64,000 nt of DNA from assembly GCF_029269745.1 (NCBI RefSeq), contig NZ_JARJHT010000003.1, forward strand, positions 372,001 to 436,000, written 5' to 3'. Below, one piece after another: positions 33,880-42,542 of the stretch. The position numbers and the translations under genes are program-made. Every line of letters begins with the position of its first letter. The stretch's first letter is position 1. The notes beneath the pieces were generated by a model. That model did no database searches, was not told where the DNA came from, and saw only the letters and a program-made list of their open reading frames with translations. The DNA comes from Polluticoccus soli (GTDB lineage: Bacteria; Bacteroidota; Bacteroidia; Chitinophagales; Chitinophagaceae).

Positions 33880-35751
33880 CTACGGTTTCTTAGCCTTTAA
33901 CGTTTCGCCCATTTCTTTTATCAGGTTATCTACCTCTTTCGCCAACCGATGAATGTTGCTGATCGCTTCTTTTTGCACACCGTTCTGCGACTTTTCAGCC
34001 TGTTCAGCAGCGCTGATGATAGCTGACACCGGCACTCCTACCCGCTCGTTCATTACGCGCGCAAATTCCACCATTGCACTCATGTGTTGCATCAGGTCGC
34101 TAATGATGCGCCTGTGCTCTACTTCCACCTTCTTACGGTCAGTAATATCCAGTACAGTAATGCACACTCCTATAGCCGAGGCATTGGAAATGACCGGTAT
34201 CATACTTATGTTCAGGTATACGGGATTCTCTTCAGTTCCATATTTCACATCATACTCTACCGGCTCCATATCCTGTATCACCCGGTCAAAGTGGGCTTTC
34301 ACCTCTTCCTTTCGCTCAGAATTTACAGAGTCCATAAAATTATCTCCTACGTCGGACGACTTTAACGCGACGGAAGAATAGATGACCCTCATCCGGCTAT
34401 TGAGGGCAAGCACCTCGCCCGTCGCGTCTGCCAGCAGTACCCCTGCAGGCATCGCCTCAATAGTGGTGCGCAGGCTGGCCTCCGATCTGGCCACCCTGTC
34501 GCGGTGCAGTTTCTTGTTGTAGTAAATCTGTATGGCTTCTGCCAGTGCGTTCAGCAGTGCGCGTTCATCTTTCATGAACGGCCCCTCGTCTTCCAGGTTC
34601 ATGGTATCAGGATAGCTCACCTCCAGGTACCCTTCGCTGTTGTCGTTAAATATCATAGGCGCCTGCATATGATAGCCTTTTCGGCTGCAATCACCACTGG
34701 TATATTCTTCTTTACCAATAACAATGCGCGCCGCACAACTTTCAGGGTATTGAAATCCGCTGGGTATTATTTTCACCACCCGGCTCAGGGCTATACCTAT
34801 GCTCTGCCTTTCGTCTTTCAGTATCTCGTTCACCTGGTATATAGCAGAGAGTTCTTTCATGCGTTCGCCCAGGTCGCGGGTCTTTATCCTGACAGCATGC
34901 TCCAGCTTGGCAGCTTCATACGTTTTCATATAAACGAACATGGCTCCCAAACCACTAAACAATACACTAAACACAGCCAGCAGGTAGATCGTATAGTGGG
35001 TAATGTAGCCTTTAACGTAGCCCACGTGCAATATCCAGTCTCCCCTCCTGTTGTACCTCGACACCTGCCAGTCGTCTGCCGCGTTGTAGCCTTTAAAAAA
35101 GCTTTCCTTTTTATGGGTAACCGGATTCACTTTCGTAAGCTGGTACACATATACTCCGCTCTTATTATTCAGCTCCGGCATGCGCTTCAGGATGGTTGAA
35201 AGTTTGGTGATCGTCACTGCTCCACCCAAAAATTTCCCTTCGTCGTAGATAGGCAGTCTCGTTGCTATACCCTTCTCCCCTGTCAGCAGATCGTATGGCC
35301 CGGCAAATCTTATTCGCCTATCTGTCAACGCCTGCTGGGTTTCGGCACGCCTGCGCGGATCAGTCATCACGTTGTACCCCAGTATCACCTCGTTGCCTTT
35401 TAGCGGATACACGCGGGCAATATTAAAATTTGTATCTACATACTCCACTATGTCTATCGATTCATTCATCTCCATCAGGTCTTTAGCCACATCGTTAAAC
35501 CAGGCCAATGACTGGTCATATTTCACAAGCGTCACTATCGTTTTTACAGACGATGCGTTGTGGGCTAAAACGATATTGAGGTGATCTTTGGTATCATCCA
35601 GTTCCAGCAGCAACTGGTTAAACTCTTTGGCACGAACGGCCCGGTGGCGCTGCCATACCAGCAGCTGTGTGACAGTGAGGAGCGCAACAAAAGTTATCAC
35701 GGCATATATCACCGATAACTTTCTGCCTTTTTTTTTCAACAACTTGAGCAT
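33880..35751 (-). CDS. CHASE-GAF-PAS sensor with degenerate DHp and no ATPase domain (copy B)
   Basis: A 623-residue paralogue. TM1 (VIYAVITFVALLTVTQLLV), CHASE-like domain (RVYPLKGNEVILGYNVMTDPRRRAETQQAL, IRFAGPYDLLTGEKGIATRL), TM2 (IYLLAVFSVLFSGLGAMFVY), GAF-like domain (IIPSGFQYPESCAARIVIG) and PAS domain (TIEAMPAGVLLADATGEVLALNS) are all present. The DHp-like end reads VMNERVGVPVSAI where SHExRxPL is expected, so the phospho-acceptor His is gone. No HATPase domain is present. ATG 35751 is chosen over a GTG at 35757. A weak promoter candidate (TAAATTTA at 35794-35801) lies in the 186-base gap to copy A. Copy C starts 21 bases downstream. Confidence 0.82.
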   Translation of the reverse strand: MLKLLKKKGRKLSVIYAVITFVALLTVTQLLVWQRHRAVRAKEFNQLLLELDDTKDHLNIVLAHNASSVKTIVTLVKYDQSLAWFNDVAKDLMEMNESIDIVEYVDTNFNIARVYPLKGNEVILGYNVMTDPRRRAETQQALTDRRIRFAGPYDLLTGEKGIATRLPIYDEGKFLGGAVTITKLSTILKRMPELNNKSGVYVYQLTKVNPVTHKKESFFKGYNAADDWQVSRYNRRGDWILHVGYVKGYITHYTIYLLAVFSVLFSGLGAMFVYMKTYEAAKLEHAVRIKTRDLGERMKELSAIYQVNEILKDERQSIGIALSRVVKIIPSGFQYPESCAARIVIGKEEYTSGDCSRKGYHMQAPMIFNDNSEGYLEVSYPDTMNLEDEGPFMKDERALLNALAEAIQIYYNKKLHRDRVARSEASLRTTIEAMPAGVLLADATGEVLALNSRMRVIYSSVALKSSDVGDNFMDSVNSERKEEVKAHFDRVIQDMEPVEYDVKYGTEENPVYLNISMIPVISNASAIGVCITVLDITDRKKVEVEHRRIISDLMQHMSAMVEFARVMNERVGVPVSAIISAAEQAEKSQNGVQKEAISNIHRLAKEVDNLIKEMGETLKAKKP

Positions 35752-35937
35752 ACTCACTCACAACCCAAAGGGATACACCTCCGGCTCTCCATATAAATTT
35801 ACCGATTAAAATCCGCCTTAATAAAGTGAATGGGCCTAACAGGATGTTAATCAACAAACCGCCGGGCGCAAATGGCAGGCTAATCAGCGCTTACGGGCTT
35901 GCCAACATCAACAACCACAACAAGCAGCAAGCAGCAG

Positions 35938-37803
35938 TCACTCAGCCTTTACCCGCAAAATATCGTTCAGGTCTTTCAATACATTGTCCAGCCTGTACGA
36001 CGACTCTACGATACCATTCACCATTACCTGGTGTTCCTCTTCATCGGCGGCTTCTTTGATAAGACCGCTTAGTCCCATAAGGGTGGCCAGTGGCGCACGC
36101 ACTTCGTGCGAGACCATATGGGCAAAATGCTCCAGCGCCCGGTTGCGTTTCTGCAGGTCGTCAATGATGCGCTGCCGTTCCAGCTCCATCTGCTTCCGCG
36201 CAGTAATATCGTATGCCGCCATACAAATACCTATGATCTGGTTATCATTGACCACGGGGGCAATGCTTACGGTAATATGTATTGTCTTTGTATCAACTAC
36301 GTAGCTGGTGTCGTATTCCACGGGGGCGCCTCCGACGATCACCTGCGCCAGTAATTGCTGCACACGTTGCTTCCTGTCTGGCAACAGCGCTTCAATAAAA
36401 TCATCACCCACAACCAACGGCCTGCCCGAGAGCACCTGGTAGTTGTTGGCCATTCTTTTGTTGGCGGCAATAATATTGAGCCCCGTGTCGCAAAGCATAA
36501 AGCCTACCTGGCTCGAGTCTATTATCGATCTCAGGTTGGCCTCAGACATGCGCACGGTATCCTCGTGGCGTTTCTTGTTGAAGTAGATCTCGATTGTTTC
36601 TGCTATCGTATTTATCAGGCTGCGTTCTTCTTTTAAGAACGGACCTTCGTATGCTGCCGGCATTTCCTGCAGGTAGCACACTTCTATATAGCCCGAGCGT
36701 CCGTCCTGCAAGTGCAGTTCCGCTGTTTGCTTGTATCGCGACTCGCGGTAGTTGTTTGTAGTGTAGGCCCTCTTGTTGAACATGACCTTAGCAGCACATA
36801 CACCGGGATACTGCCATCCCGGCGGCAGTATATCTACTATTCTCTGGAACACCTCACCTATTGTTTGCTTATCGTCTTTCAATATTTCGTTGGTCTGGAA
36901 AATGGTGGACAGCTCTTTCACCCGTTCGCCCAGATCGTGCGTGGCCATTGCTACCGATTGTTGCAACCGCAAACGCTGTATGCTGCGACTATACACCATC
37001 GCTGCTCCAAACATGCTCACCACAACACCTAATGCAGCCAGCCAGAAAATATTTGCACGCGAGCCTGGCGTTGTATAACCTATACTCAGTACCCAGTTAC
37101 CCTCTGGCATGGCTACCGATTCAAACTCGCTGCCATCGTAGGGCCTCGCTGCGGTCAGGTAGTGCATGCCGGTATAACGGCCACCTACCTTTGAGAGCCG
37201 GTAAGCAAATTTGCTTTTGCCATTATTCAGGTCCAGCGCTTTTTCGATTGTAGACATTTTGGTGAGCACTACCGCAAGTGCCGCTACTTCATTATTTACA
37301 ACGATGGGCACCTTGGCCAATATACCCTCGCCGCCCATGCGCAGCTGCCGCGGACCCGCAAAATAGATACCGTCTTTTGTTAGCGCCTCCTGCTCTTCAC
37401 GTAGCCGCAATGAGTCGGCGCGGGTATTGATGCCGACAGTACTTTGGTATTCTACCGGTGGGTACACATTCTGTATGATGCCATTATTCGTGAGTTGCAG
37501 CGCGTCTACATAATTGCTGCCATTGTGCACTATCTGTTTTGCAATGCTGTCGAAATTTTTTGGAGTGCCATATTCTTTGTAGATGATGGCCAGTGTATTG
37601 GCAGCCGTAATATCGTTGTTCAATATTTTCCGGAAACGATCCTGCACCGCGATCAGTTCATCGCCCAGCAATTCACGCTCGCGATCTTTCGATATGAGGT
37701 AGCGCTCAAAGGCTACGTATTGAGTAATGGTGAGCAGCACAGCAAATGTGGCCACTGCAAACCATACCGGTCGCTGGGAGTTGTCGGGAATAGTGTGTAA
37801 CAT
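35938..37803 (-). CDS. CHASE-GAF-PAS sensor with intact H-box but no ATPase domain (copy A)
   Basis: A 621-residue paralogue and the first gene of the leftward array. TM1 is at about 14-33 and TM2 at about 250-272, around a CHASE-like domain (NVYPPVEYQSTVGINT, IYFAGPRQLRMGGEGILAKVPIVV). A GAF-like domain (ILPPGWQYPGVCAAKVMF), a PAS domain (IIDSSQVGFMLCDTGLNIIAANK) and a full two-helix DHp follow. The H-box is intact, with H566 in VSHEVRAPLATL. The protein ends 55 residues later, so it has a phosphorylatable dimer domain but no HATPase domain to phosphorylate it. It may be phosphorylated in trans or serve as a dimerisation scaffold (inference). ATG 37803 is chosen over TTG 37830; TATATTTA on the minus strand at 37847-37854 is a likely -7 element. 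Confidence 0.84.
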   Translation of the reverse strand: MLHTIPDNSQRPVWFAVATFAVLLTITQYVAFERYLISKDRERELLGDELIAVQDRFRKILNNDITAANTLAIIYKEYGTPKNFDSIAKQIVHNGSNYVDALQLTNNGIIQNVYPPVEYQSTVGINTRADSLRLREEQEALTKDGIYFAGPRQLRMGGEGILAKVPIVVNNEVAALAVVLTKMSTIEKALDLNNGKSKFAYRLSKVGGRYTGMHYLTAARPYDGSEFESVAMPEGNWVLSIGYTTPGSRANIFWLAALGVVVSMFGAAMVYSRSIQRLRLQQSVAMATHDLGERVKELSTIFQTNEILKDDKQTIGEVFQRIVDILPPGWQYPGVCAAKVMFNKRAYTTNNYRESRYKQTAELHLQDGRSGYIEVCYLQEMPAAYEGPFLKEERSLINTIAETIEIYFNKKRHEDTVRMSEANLRSIIDSSQVGFMLCDTGLNIIAANKRMANNYQVLSGRPLVVGDDFIEALLPDRKQRVQQLLAQVIVGGAPVEYDTSYVVDTKTIHITVSIAPVVNDNQIIGICMAAYDITARKQMELERQRIIDDLQKRNRALEHFAHMVSHEVRAPLATLMGLSGLIKEAADEEEHQVMVNGIVESSYRLDNVLKDLNDILRVKAE

Positions 37804-38025
37804 AGTGGGTCTATGAGCCTTAAAGAGCAACGCCCCGGCTCAACAGTAAATATAGCTCTATCGTAACAAAAATAAAACAGATGTGTTGCCCATTATTCTA
37901 ACCTGCAGAGTCTAAAATTTCTTCCTGTCGTTGTACTGTGTGTATCAGGCATTTCTATCAGGCAGTACATGCATAGGCAAAGCTTTAACATTTTCGCTGG
38001 CTCTTAGTACGGTAATTTTATATGT

Positions 38026-38775
38026 ATGAAAACGGCCCTGATCCTATTACTATGTTTGTTTTGTTACGCTCCGTACACAAGCGCGCAAAACAAATTGCGC
38101 GGCCAACCGGCAACACTCAATGAGACCTTTGTTTATCTCGACAAAATATTTGCCGACGACACCTCTCTTTATGGTTTCATGACCATGCCGGAATACTATT
38201 TGCCGCTGCACTACCATATGTCGCTGGGACAGTACATGCGCACCACTTGGGGCCTTGCCAGCAACAGCAGGCTGAAACGCTGGTTCATCACCATGGGTGT
38301 CGACAACCCGGACGACATGTCGTCCATTGTACTTGTTTCGTATCACAGGTATCTCAACCATCAACCTATAGACCTGGAAGGCCAGGTACGAATGCGACAA
38401 AACCCCGGCACTGAAGCAGGCAGAACCGACTCGACCATGCACTTCATCTACGACTTTAAAGAATTGCCACCACAGCAGCCGCTGCTGGCGCAATACCCGG
38501 TGGGCGATACCATCATGATATACACCGCCGCCGAAACACAAACCAAGATGTATGCGGGTCCTGTATCGCTACGGGCATTTGCTGTGGTAAGGGCACATAA
38601 CAACGACGCACTGCTGTTTGAAATAACGCATATAGAAAACCAACCCAACACCACCACCGCCCGCAATGTAGGCGACCTGGTGGAGGGATATCCCTGCGAA
38701 TGTTTTCACATGCCGCCACGAGGCTGGAGTTCGAACCGTAACGGCTATCTGCCGCAGCGTCTCAACTCACCATAA
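38026..38775 (+). CDS. Secreted DUF6794-like protein
   Basis: A 249-residue protein with signal peptide MKTALILLLCLFCYAPYTSAQ. The segment LNETFVYLDKIFADDT ... HMSLGQYMRTTWGLASNSRLKRWF ... GVDNPDDMSSIVLVSYHRYLN fits the conserved stretch I remember for DUF6794 (a short helical domain in Bacteroidota, function unknown). The C-terminal half is a beta-rich region (GDTIMIYTAAETQTKMYAGPVSLRAFAVV). TAATTTTA at 38013-38020 is a likely -7 element. It is divergent from the sensor array. Confidence 0.65.
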   Translation: MKTALILLLCLFCYAPYTSAQNKLRGQPATLNETFVYLDKIFADDTSLYGFMTMPEYYLPLHYHMSLGQYMRTTWGLASNSRLKRWFITMGVDNPDDMSSIVLVSYHRYLNHQPIDLEGQVRMRQNPGTEAGRTDSTMHFIYDFKELPPQQPLLAQYPVGDTIMIYTAAETQTKMYAGPVSLRAFAVVRAHNNDALLFEITHIENQPNTTTARNVGDLVEGYPCECFHMPPRGWSSNRNGYLPQRLNSP

Positions 38776-38819
38776 TTCCATAGAAAACTTACCGTCAGAC
38801 ACATCAACGAACATGAGCG

Positions 38820-39161
38820 CTATTTGATCTCGGGTATCAGCACGCGATACTCGGCAAACATGATGCTGTCTATGAACCCATTATAGCAAAGCCCTGCTTT
38901 TTCCGGCTCGCAGTCTTTAACCACCGGGGTTATTTCCAGCTCTTTCAACTTCCTCACAGCTTCCTTTGCAGGATAGGCAATGCCGTAGAAATAATATTTC
39001 ATGCTGCCGCTGTTATGGTCGGAAATGGCGAGATCCCGTTGCGCCTGGCATTCTATGCTATGATCATGAGATGTCTTCGGCGCCGCAGCATCATCAGCAT
39101 TCTTGTTTTTCCCTTTGCAGGAAAGTATAAGTAAAACAAGACAATAGACTGGGTAACGCAT
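38820..39161 (-). CDS. Small lipoprotein of unknown function
   Basis: A 113-residue lipoprotein, signal MRYPVYCLVLLILSC with the lipobox Cys at residue 15. The mature part has Cys residues and the phrase MKYYFYGIAYPAKEAVRKLKELEITPVVKDCEPEKAGLCYNGFID. Not recognised. It ends close to the secreted gene at 38026-38775, which runs towards it. Confidence 0.65.
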   Translation of the reverse strand: MRYPVYCLVLLILSCKGKNKNADDAAAPKTSHDHSIECQAQRDLAISDHNSGSMKYYFYGIAYPAKEAVRKLKELEITPVVKDCEPEKAGLCYNGFIDSIMFAEYRVLIPEIK

Positions 39162-39242
39162 GAGCTATGGTGTTTGGGATTTCTAAAATTACGCTTTTTT
39201 TAATACCACTTCTATACGCTTCCCCTTCTGAAGGATATCCGG

Positions 39243-39644
39243 CTATGTCTTCTCACGCTGTAACTGCTCAACAGTGCTCTCGATAGACCTGATGACAGAC
39301 CCAATATTTTCAGACACCTCCTTACTGGAAAATCGCAGAAATGAAACACCATGTTCCTCAATACTTTTTTGACGCATCGCGTCCAGCTCAACTGCTCCGT
39401 TAAAATCATGCGTAATTCCATCCACTTCTATCGCAAGCTGTAGTTCGTGGCAATAGAAATCTACTATGAATTCTAACATGGGCACCTGCCTGTGAAATTC
39501 TACACCAAACGCTTTACCACGCACATGCTTCCACAAGATCACTTCAGACACCGTTGCATTCTTTCTTAGCAAGCGTGCCAGCTGCTTTAGCCTGGGATTA
39601 TATGGAATGATCCTATTAGCCAAGTACTTAAAATTAGCACTCAT
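39243..39644 (-). CDS. DUF559-family endonuclease-like protein
   Basis: A 133-residue protein of the DUF559 family, related in fold to very-short-patch-repair and PD-(D/E)xK nucleases. Visible markers are IPYNPRLKQLARLLRKNATVSEVILWKHVRG, VEFHRQVPMLEFIVDFYC, the core LAIEVDGITHD and the DAMRQKSIEEHGVSFLRFS end. The Asp in FIVDFYC and the Glu/Asp of EVDG are the likely metal ligands. The first eight bases of the gene (39637-39644) are part of the first unit of a five-copy 127-base tandem repeat lying upstream. Such proteins occur next to short repeats in other Bacteroidota, as far as I recall. Confidence 0.85.
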   Translation of the reverse strand: MSANFKYLANRIIPYNPRLKQLARLLRKNATVSEVILWKHVRGKAFGVEFHRQVPMLEFIVDFYCHELQLAIEVDGITHDFNGAVELDAMRQKSIEEHGVSFLRFSSKEVSENIGSVIRSIESTVEQLQREKT

Positions 39645-40270
39645 TACCCAACATCCCCCTCCGTCCCCTTAAAAAGGGGGACTAAGACAATACTGCCCCC
39701 TTCCGAAGGGGGCGTGCGAAAGCTCTGTGCGTAAGCGGGGGATGTGGACACAACGCGAGCAAGCACTCATTACCCAACATCCCCCTCCGCCCCCTTAAAA
39801 AGGGGGGACTAAGACAATACTGCCCCCTTCCGAAGGGGGCGTGCGAAAGCCATGCGCGCAAGTGGGGGATGTGAACACAACGCGAGCAAGCACTCATTAC
39901 CCAACATCCCCCTCCGCCCCCTTAAAAAGGGGGGTCTAAGACAATACTGCCCCCTTCCGAAGGGGGCGTGCGAAAGCTCTGTGCGTAAGCGAGGGATGTG
40001 GACACAACGCGAGCAAGCACTCATTACCCAACATCCCCCTCCGCCCCCTTAAAAAGCGGGGACTAAGACAATACTGCCCCCTTCCGAAGGGGGTGTGCGA
40101 AGGCCATGCGCGTAAGCGGGGGATGTGGACACAACGCAAGCAAGCACACATTACCCAACATCCCCCTCCGCCCCCTTAAAAAGGGGGGACTAAGACAATA
40201 CTGCCCCATTCCGAAGGGGGCGTGCGAAAGCTCTGTGCGTAAGCGGGGGATGTGGACACAACACGAGCAA
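39637..40270. repeat. Tandem array of five 127-base repeats upstream of the DUF559 gene
   Basis: Five units start at 39637, 39763, 39890, 40017 and 40144; the first is one base shorter. They run from GCACTCATTACCC to ACGCGAGCAA and are nearly identical. Each unit contains two hairpins, CCCCCTT-AAA-AAGGGGG and CCCCCTTC-CGAAGGGGG, inside a wider pairing between ACATCCCCC near the start and GGGGGATGT near the end, so each could fold as a branched structure. The array fills the whole space between the DUF559 start and the stop of the membrane-protein gene at 40274. Short open frames inside it repeat with the array and are not genes. Confidence 0.95.
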
Positions 40271-40273
40271 TAC

Positions 40274-40747
40274 TTATCTCCGCGCAACAAATTTGTCGAC
40301 AAGAAGTTTGCCTAACCTTTTTATGAAGTAGAAGGACACCCAGCCCGCTGCAGCTCCGGCAACGGCCACAAGTATCCAGGTTGAGGGGTAAGAAGCAAGT
40401 GGCACCTTAAGAAGATGCAAAACAAGTGCAAACAACACACCTCCCACAAGCCCCATAGCAACCAGACTTAAACGAAAAAACGTACTAACACCTTTGACAA
40501 ACGAACGATGATACCAGCCCGAAATGACAGACAACGAAAAGATGCCCATACCAGCCAGCAACAGTGCACCTCCTACAAACAACGCAAACACCAGCAAGCC
40601 TATCAACATCAAAACTACAAACGCCAGCAGCATGGCCATCATCACCACAAACAAATTCGGATCATCATCAGCCACATCGGCTACACCCGCGGCGGCAAAC
40701 GCCAGCTGTGGCAATAGCAGGAGGATTAGCGTGGCGTGTTGTTTCAT
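40274..40747 (-). CDS. Membrane protein of unknown function
   Basis: A 157-residue protein. A signal peptide-like N-terminus (MKQHATLILLLLPQLAFAA) is followed by about three membrane segments (MMAMLLAFVVLMLIGLLVFALFVGGALLLAGMGIF, FFRLSLVAMGLVGGVLFALVLHLL, ILVAVAGAAAGWVSFYFI) and a basic C-terminus. Not recognised. ATG 40747 is set by the signal sequence. Its stop codon lies 4 bases from the edge of the 127-base repeat array, so the array may have displaced its original downstream region. Confidence 0.65.
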   Translation of the reverse strand: MKQHATLILLLLPQLAFAAAGVADVADDDPNLFVVMMAMLLAFVVLMLIGLLVFALFVGGALLLAGMGIFSLSVISGWYHRSFVKGVSTFFRLSLVAMGLVGGVLFALVLHLLKVPLASYPSTWILVAVAGAAAGWVSFYFIKRLGKLLVDKFVARR

Positions 40748-40844
40748 ATCATGAAAATACCAAAAAGCGACACCATCCAACGTCAAAATATTTTTTGTTG
40801 AGTCTTTGATGTTATCTAGCTTCACACAACAACCAAACCTTTCT

Positions 40845-41348
40845 ATGGATCTAAGAAAACTGTTCCCCGCACTCTCTTTGGCGCTACTGCCGTTTGCTTC
40901 CAATGCGCAATGCGATTTCAACAAAGACGAACGCAATTTTGAGTACGTAACGCAACCCGTTGGCCCCAATACACTGCAATGGAAATTCAGTGTTGGCCAC
41001 AACTCTGACAAGTACTACTTCTGGACCTATGTTGTGCAAGATGGTAAACGCTTACCGCGGATGACCGACAAAGACCTCGTGATACTGGAATTCACCAATG
41101 GCGAAAAAATGGAGTTCCACCCCATTGGCGAAGTTCCAGTGAATTTCCTTACCGAGGGTGGAACCTCGACTACCAGCAACAATGTCCGTATCGAAGTGCC
41201 AAAAGAGATCATGCAAAAACTTGCTGCCACCGGTCTCAAAATCGTGTCTGCCGTTATCGACAACAGAACCATAGGACGCTATGTCGAAGACAAGCAAGCG
41301 CCCAATATCAAGGAGGCGGCTACCTGCGTGCTGAACAAGCGAGGCTAA
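40845..41348 (+). CDS. Secreted protein of unknown function
   Basis: A 167-residue protein with signal peptide MDLRKLFPALSLALLPFASNAQ. The mature part (FEYVTQPVGPNTLQWKFSVGHNSDKYYFWTYVVQDG ... VEDKQAPNIKEAATCVLNKRG) has two Cys, near each end, that may pair. No family is recognised. ATG 40845 is chosen for the signal peptide. A terminator follows at 41378. Confidence 0.7.
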   Translation: MDLRKLFPALSLALLPFASNAQCDFNKDERNFEYVTQPVGPNTLQWKFSVGHNSDKYYFWTYVVQDGKRLPRMTDKDLVILEFTNGEKMEFHPIGEVPVNFLTEGGTSTTSNNVRIEVPKEIMQKLAATGLKIVSAVIDNRTIGRYVEDKQAPNIKEAATCVLNKRG

Positions 41349-41377
41349 TAATATTCCTGCATTGCCAGGTATCCATA

Positions 41378-41412
41378 TGGGTTCAGGTGTTTCATCTGAA
41401 CCCATTTTTATT
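41378..41412 (+). terminator. Rho-independent terminator
   Basis: Stem GGGTTCAG / CTGAACCC with loop GTGTTTCAT, followed by ATTTTTATTT. Confidence 0.85.
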
Positions 41413-41452
41413 TGGTAGCTTAGTCGGTAGGCAATACCATAAACCACAAAAA

Positions 41453-41809
41453 TCATCTTAGCATCCCAGTAACCATGGCATCCTGAAAAACGCCAAGCGT
41501 TATCTTCGGCTGATATGCCCGTCTGCACATCCTTTTCACCCAAGGCAACTTATAGTTAAACGATCGAAAAACAATAAAGGCTGCATTCGGAGAGGGGTAT
41601 CCATAAGTTGACCAATTGAACTCAGAATGGTCAAGTTTGAATCTTGTGATAAAATCAGACACAAAAAGATCTATACTCAGATCAAAAAGATTAAGGTCCA
41701 GATCGAGTGAAGTCTCGGCGCTCAATTCAGTCAGGTCAACATTCCGGACTTTGTTATCGTGGCAAAAGTCCACAACAAACCTTTCTAATTCTTTATTTAT
41801 CTCGGGCAT
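41453..41809 (-). CDS. DUF1493-like acyl-carrier-fold protein
   Basis: A 118-residue protein. The part LTELSAETSLDLDLNLFDLSIDLFVSDFITRFKLDHSEFNWSTYGYPSP has the form of DUF1493, a small helical fold related to acyl carrier proteins but without the Ser that carries the phosphopantetheine arm. Function unknown; some relatives sit near effector or phage genes. It stands alone, with a large perfect inverted repeat just upstream of its start. Confidence 0.6.
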   Translation of the reverse strand: MPEINKELERFVVDFCHDNKVRNVDLTELSAETSLDLDLNLFDLSIDLFVSDFITRFKLDHSEFNWSTYGYPSPNAAFIVFRSFNYKLPWVKRMCRRAYQPKITLGVFQDAMVTGMLR

Positions 41810-41859
41810 AGTACAGGCTATAACTTAAAACTACTAAATCACTTCAAGTTTTTACGCTA

Positions 41860-41921
41860 CCCCCTATCCCCCTAAAGGGGGAATATGCTATAAGACGTTC
41901 CCCCTTTAGGGGGATAGGGGG
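41860..41921. repeat. Perfect 24-base inverted repeat with a 14-base loop
   Basis: The left arm 41860-41883 (CCCCCTATCCCCCTAAAGGG...) and the right arm 41898-41921 are exact reverse complements. Each arm also contains its own small hairpin CCCCCT-AAAGGGGG. The loop is TATGCTATAAGACG and TTTT follows on the plus strand. The CCCCCT...AAAGGGGG core resembles the inner hairpins of the 127-base array 1.6 kb away. It may be a small mobile element of the same kind, and it would also terminate transcription. Confidence 0.85.
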
Positions 41922-41940
41922 TTTTCCTGGATAACATTTA

Positions 41941-41972
41941 TTTGCACAAATACAATAAATTCCGTATTTTTG
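41941..41972 (+). promoter_or_regulatory. Bacteroidota-type promoter of the terminase genes
   Basis: TTTG at 41941-41944 and TATTTTTG at 41965-41972 are 20 bases apart and both match the consensus exactly. The terminase small-subunit start follows 22 bases later. Confidence 0.7.
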
Positions 41973-41993
41973 CTATAATAAATAAACCCTATC

Positions 41994-42443
41994 ATGAAAA
42001 CAAATCCCCGCCACGAGAAATTCATCGAAGAGATGATACAGCACGGCGACCGGGTAAGAGCATATAAAGCTGCCTACCCCGATGCCCGGTCTTTCTACGC
42101 CTCCGCACACCGCCTCTCCAACGATCCTGAAATAAAAGCCCGTATAGAAGAAGGACAACGGCAACTGGAAATAGACAACCAGATACGCAAAGATGAAGAG
42201 CACCTCATCAAAATGTCGGCCCTCTCTAAAAAACGTGCTTTGCTTTCCCGCATTATCAACGGCGATATGAAATTTGAAAAGCTGGTGAAGACTGCCGATG
42301 GTTACGAACCCATCCTGGTATCGCCAACAGCCAGTGATGTATTCAGAGCCATTGAGCTCGATAACAAACTTGCTAAAGAAATGGGCATGCTCACCGAAAA
42401 AGTAAAATTTCGCATCACCATCGGCGACCAAGAATTCAAATAA
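41994..42443 (+). CDS. Phage terminase small subunit
   Basis: A 149-residue protein of the terminase small-subunit type. NPRHEKFIEEMIQHGDRVRAYKAAYPDARSFYASAHRLSNDPEIKARIEEGQRQL is the N-terminal DNA-binding region, which in the Terminase_2 family recognises the packaging site; helices and a short C-terminal tail follow. It is followed after 99 bases by the large subunit gene. No other phage gene is seen on either side. It is driven by a host-type promoter. Confidence 0.8.
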   Translation: MKTNPRHEKFIEEMIQHGDRVRAYKAAYPDARSFYASAHRLSNDPEIKARIEEGQRQLEIDNQIRKDEEHLIKMSALSKKRALLSRIINGDMKFEKLVKTADGYEPILVSPTASDVFRAIELDNKLAKEMGMLTEKVKFRITIGDQEFK

Positions 42444-42542
42444 GCCCACGAAAAAATTTTCCTTCGAAAAAACTTTGATAAAGTTTATCAATTCTTATCA
42501 CCGCTACCTATAAACCTATACAGGAGCACAATTGCAAGCATT

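Noticed and set aside
35938-37803. Missing ATPase domains of the CHASE sensors explained by frameshifts
   Set aside because: The spaces after the stops are 186, 21 and 23 bases, or are filled by the terminator and adhesin gene, so no such domain is encoded in another frame.
39637-40270. CRISPR array
   Set aside because: The units are 127 bases and nearly identical throughout, with no unique spacers and no cas genes nearby.
39682-40302. Several overlapping frames of about 70 codons on both strands
   Set aside because: They repeat with the 127-base array and only reflect it; the products are low-complexity translations of GC-rich hairpins.
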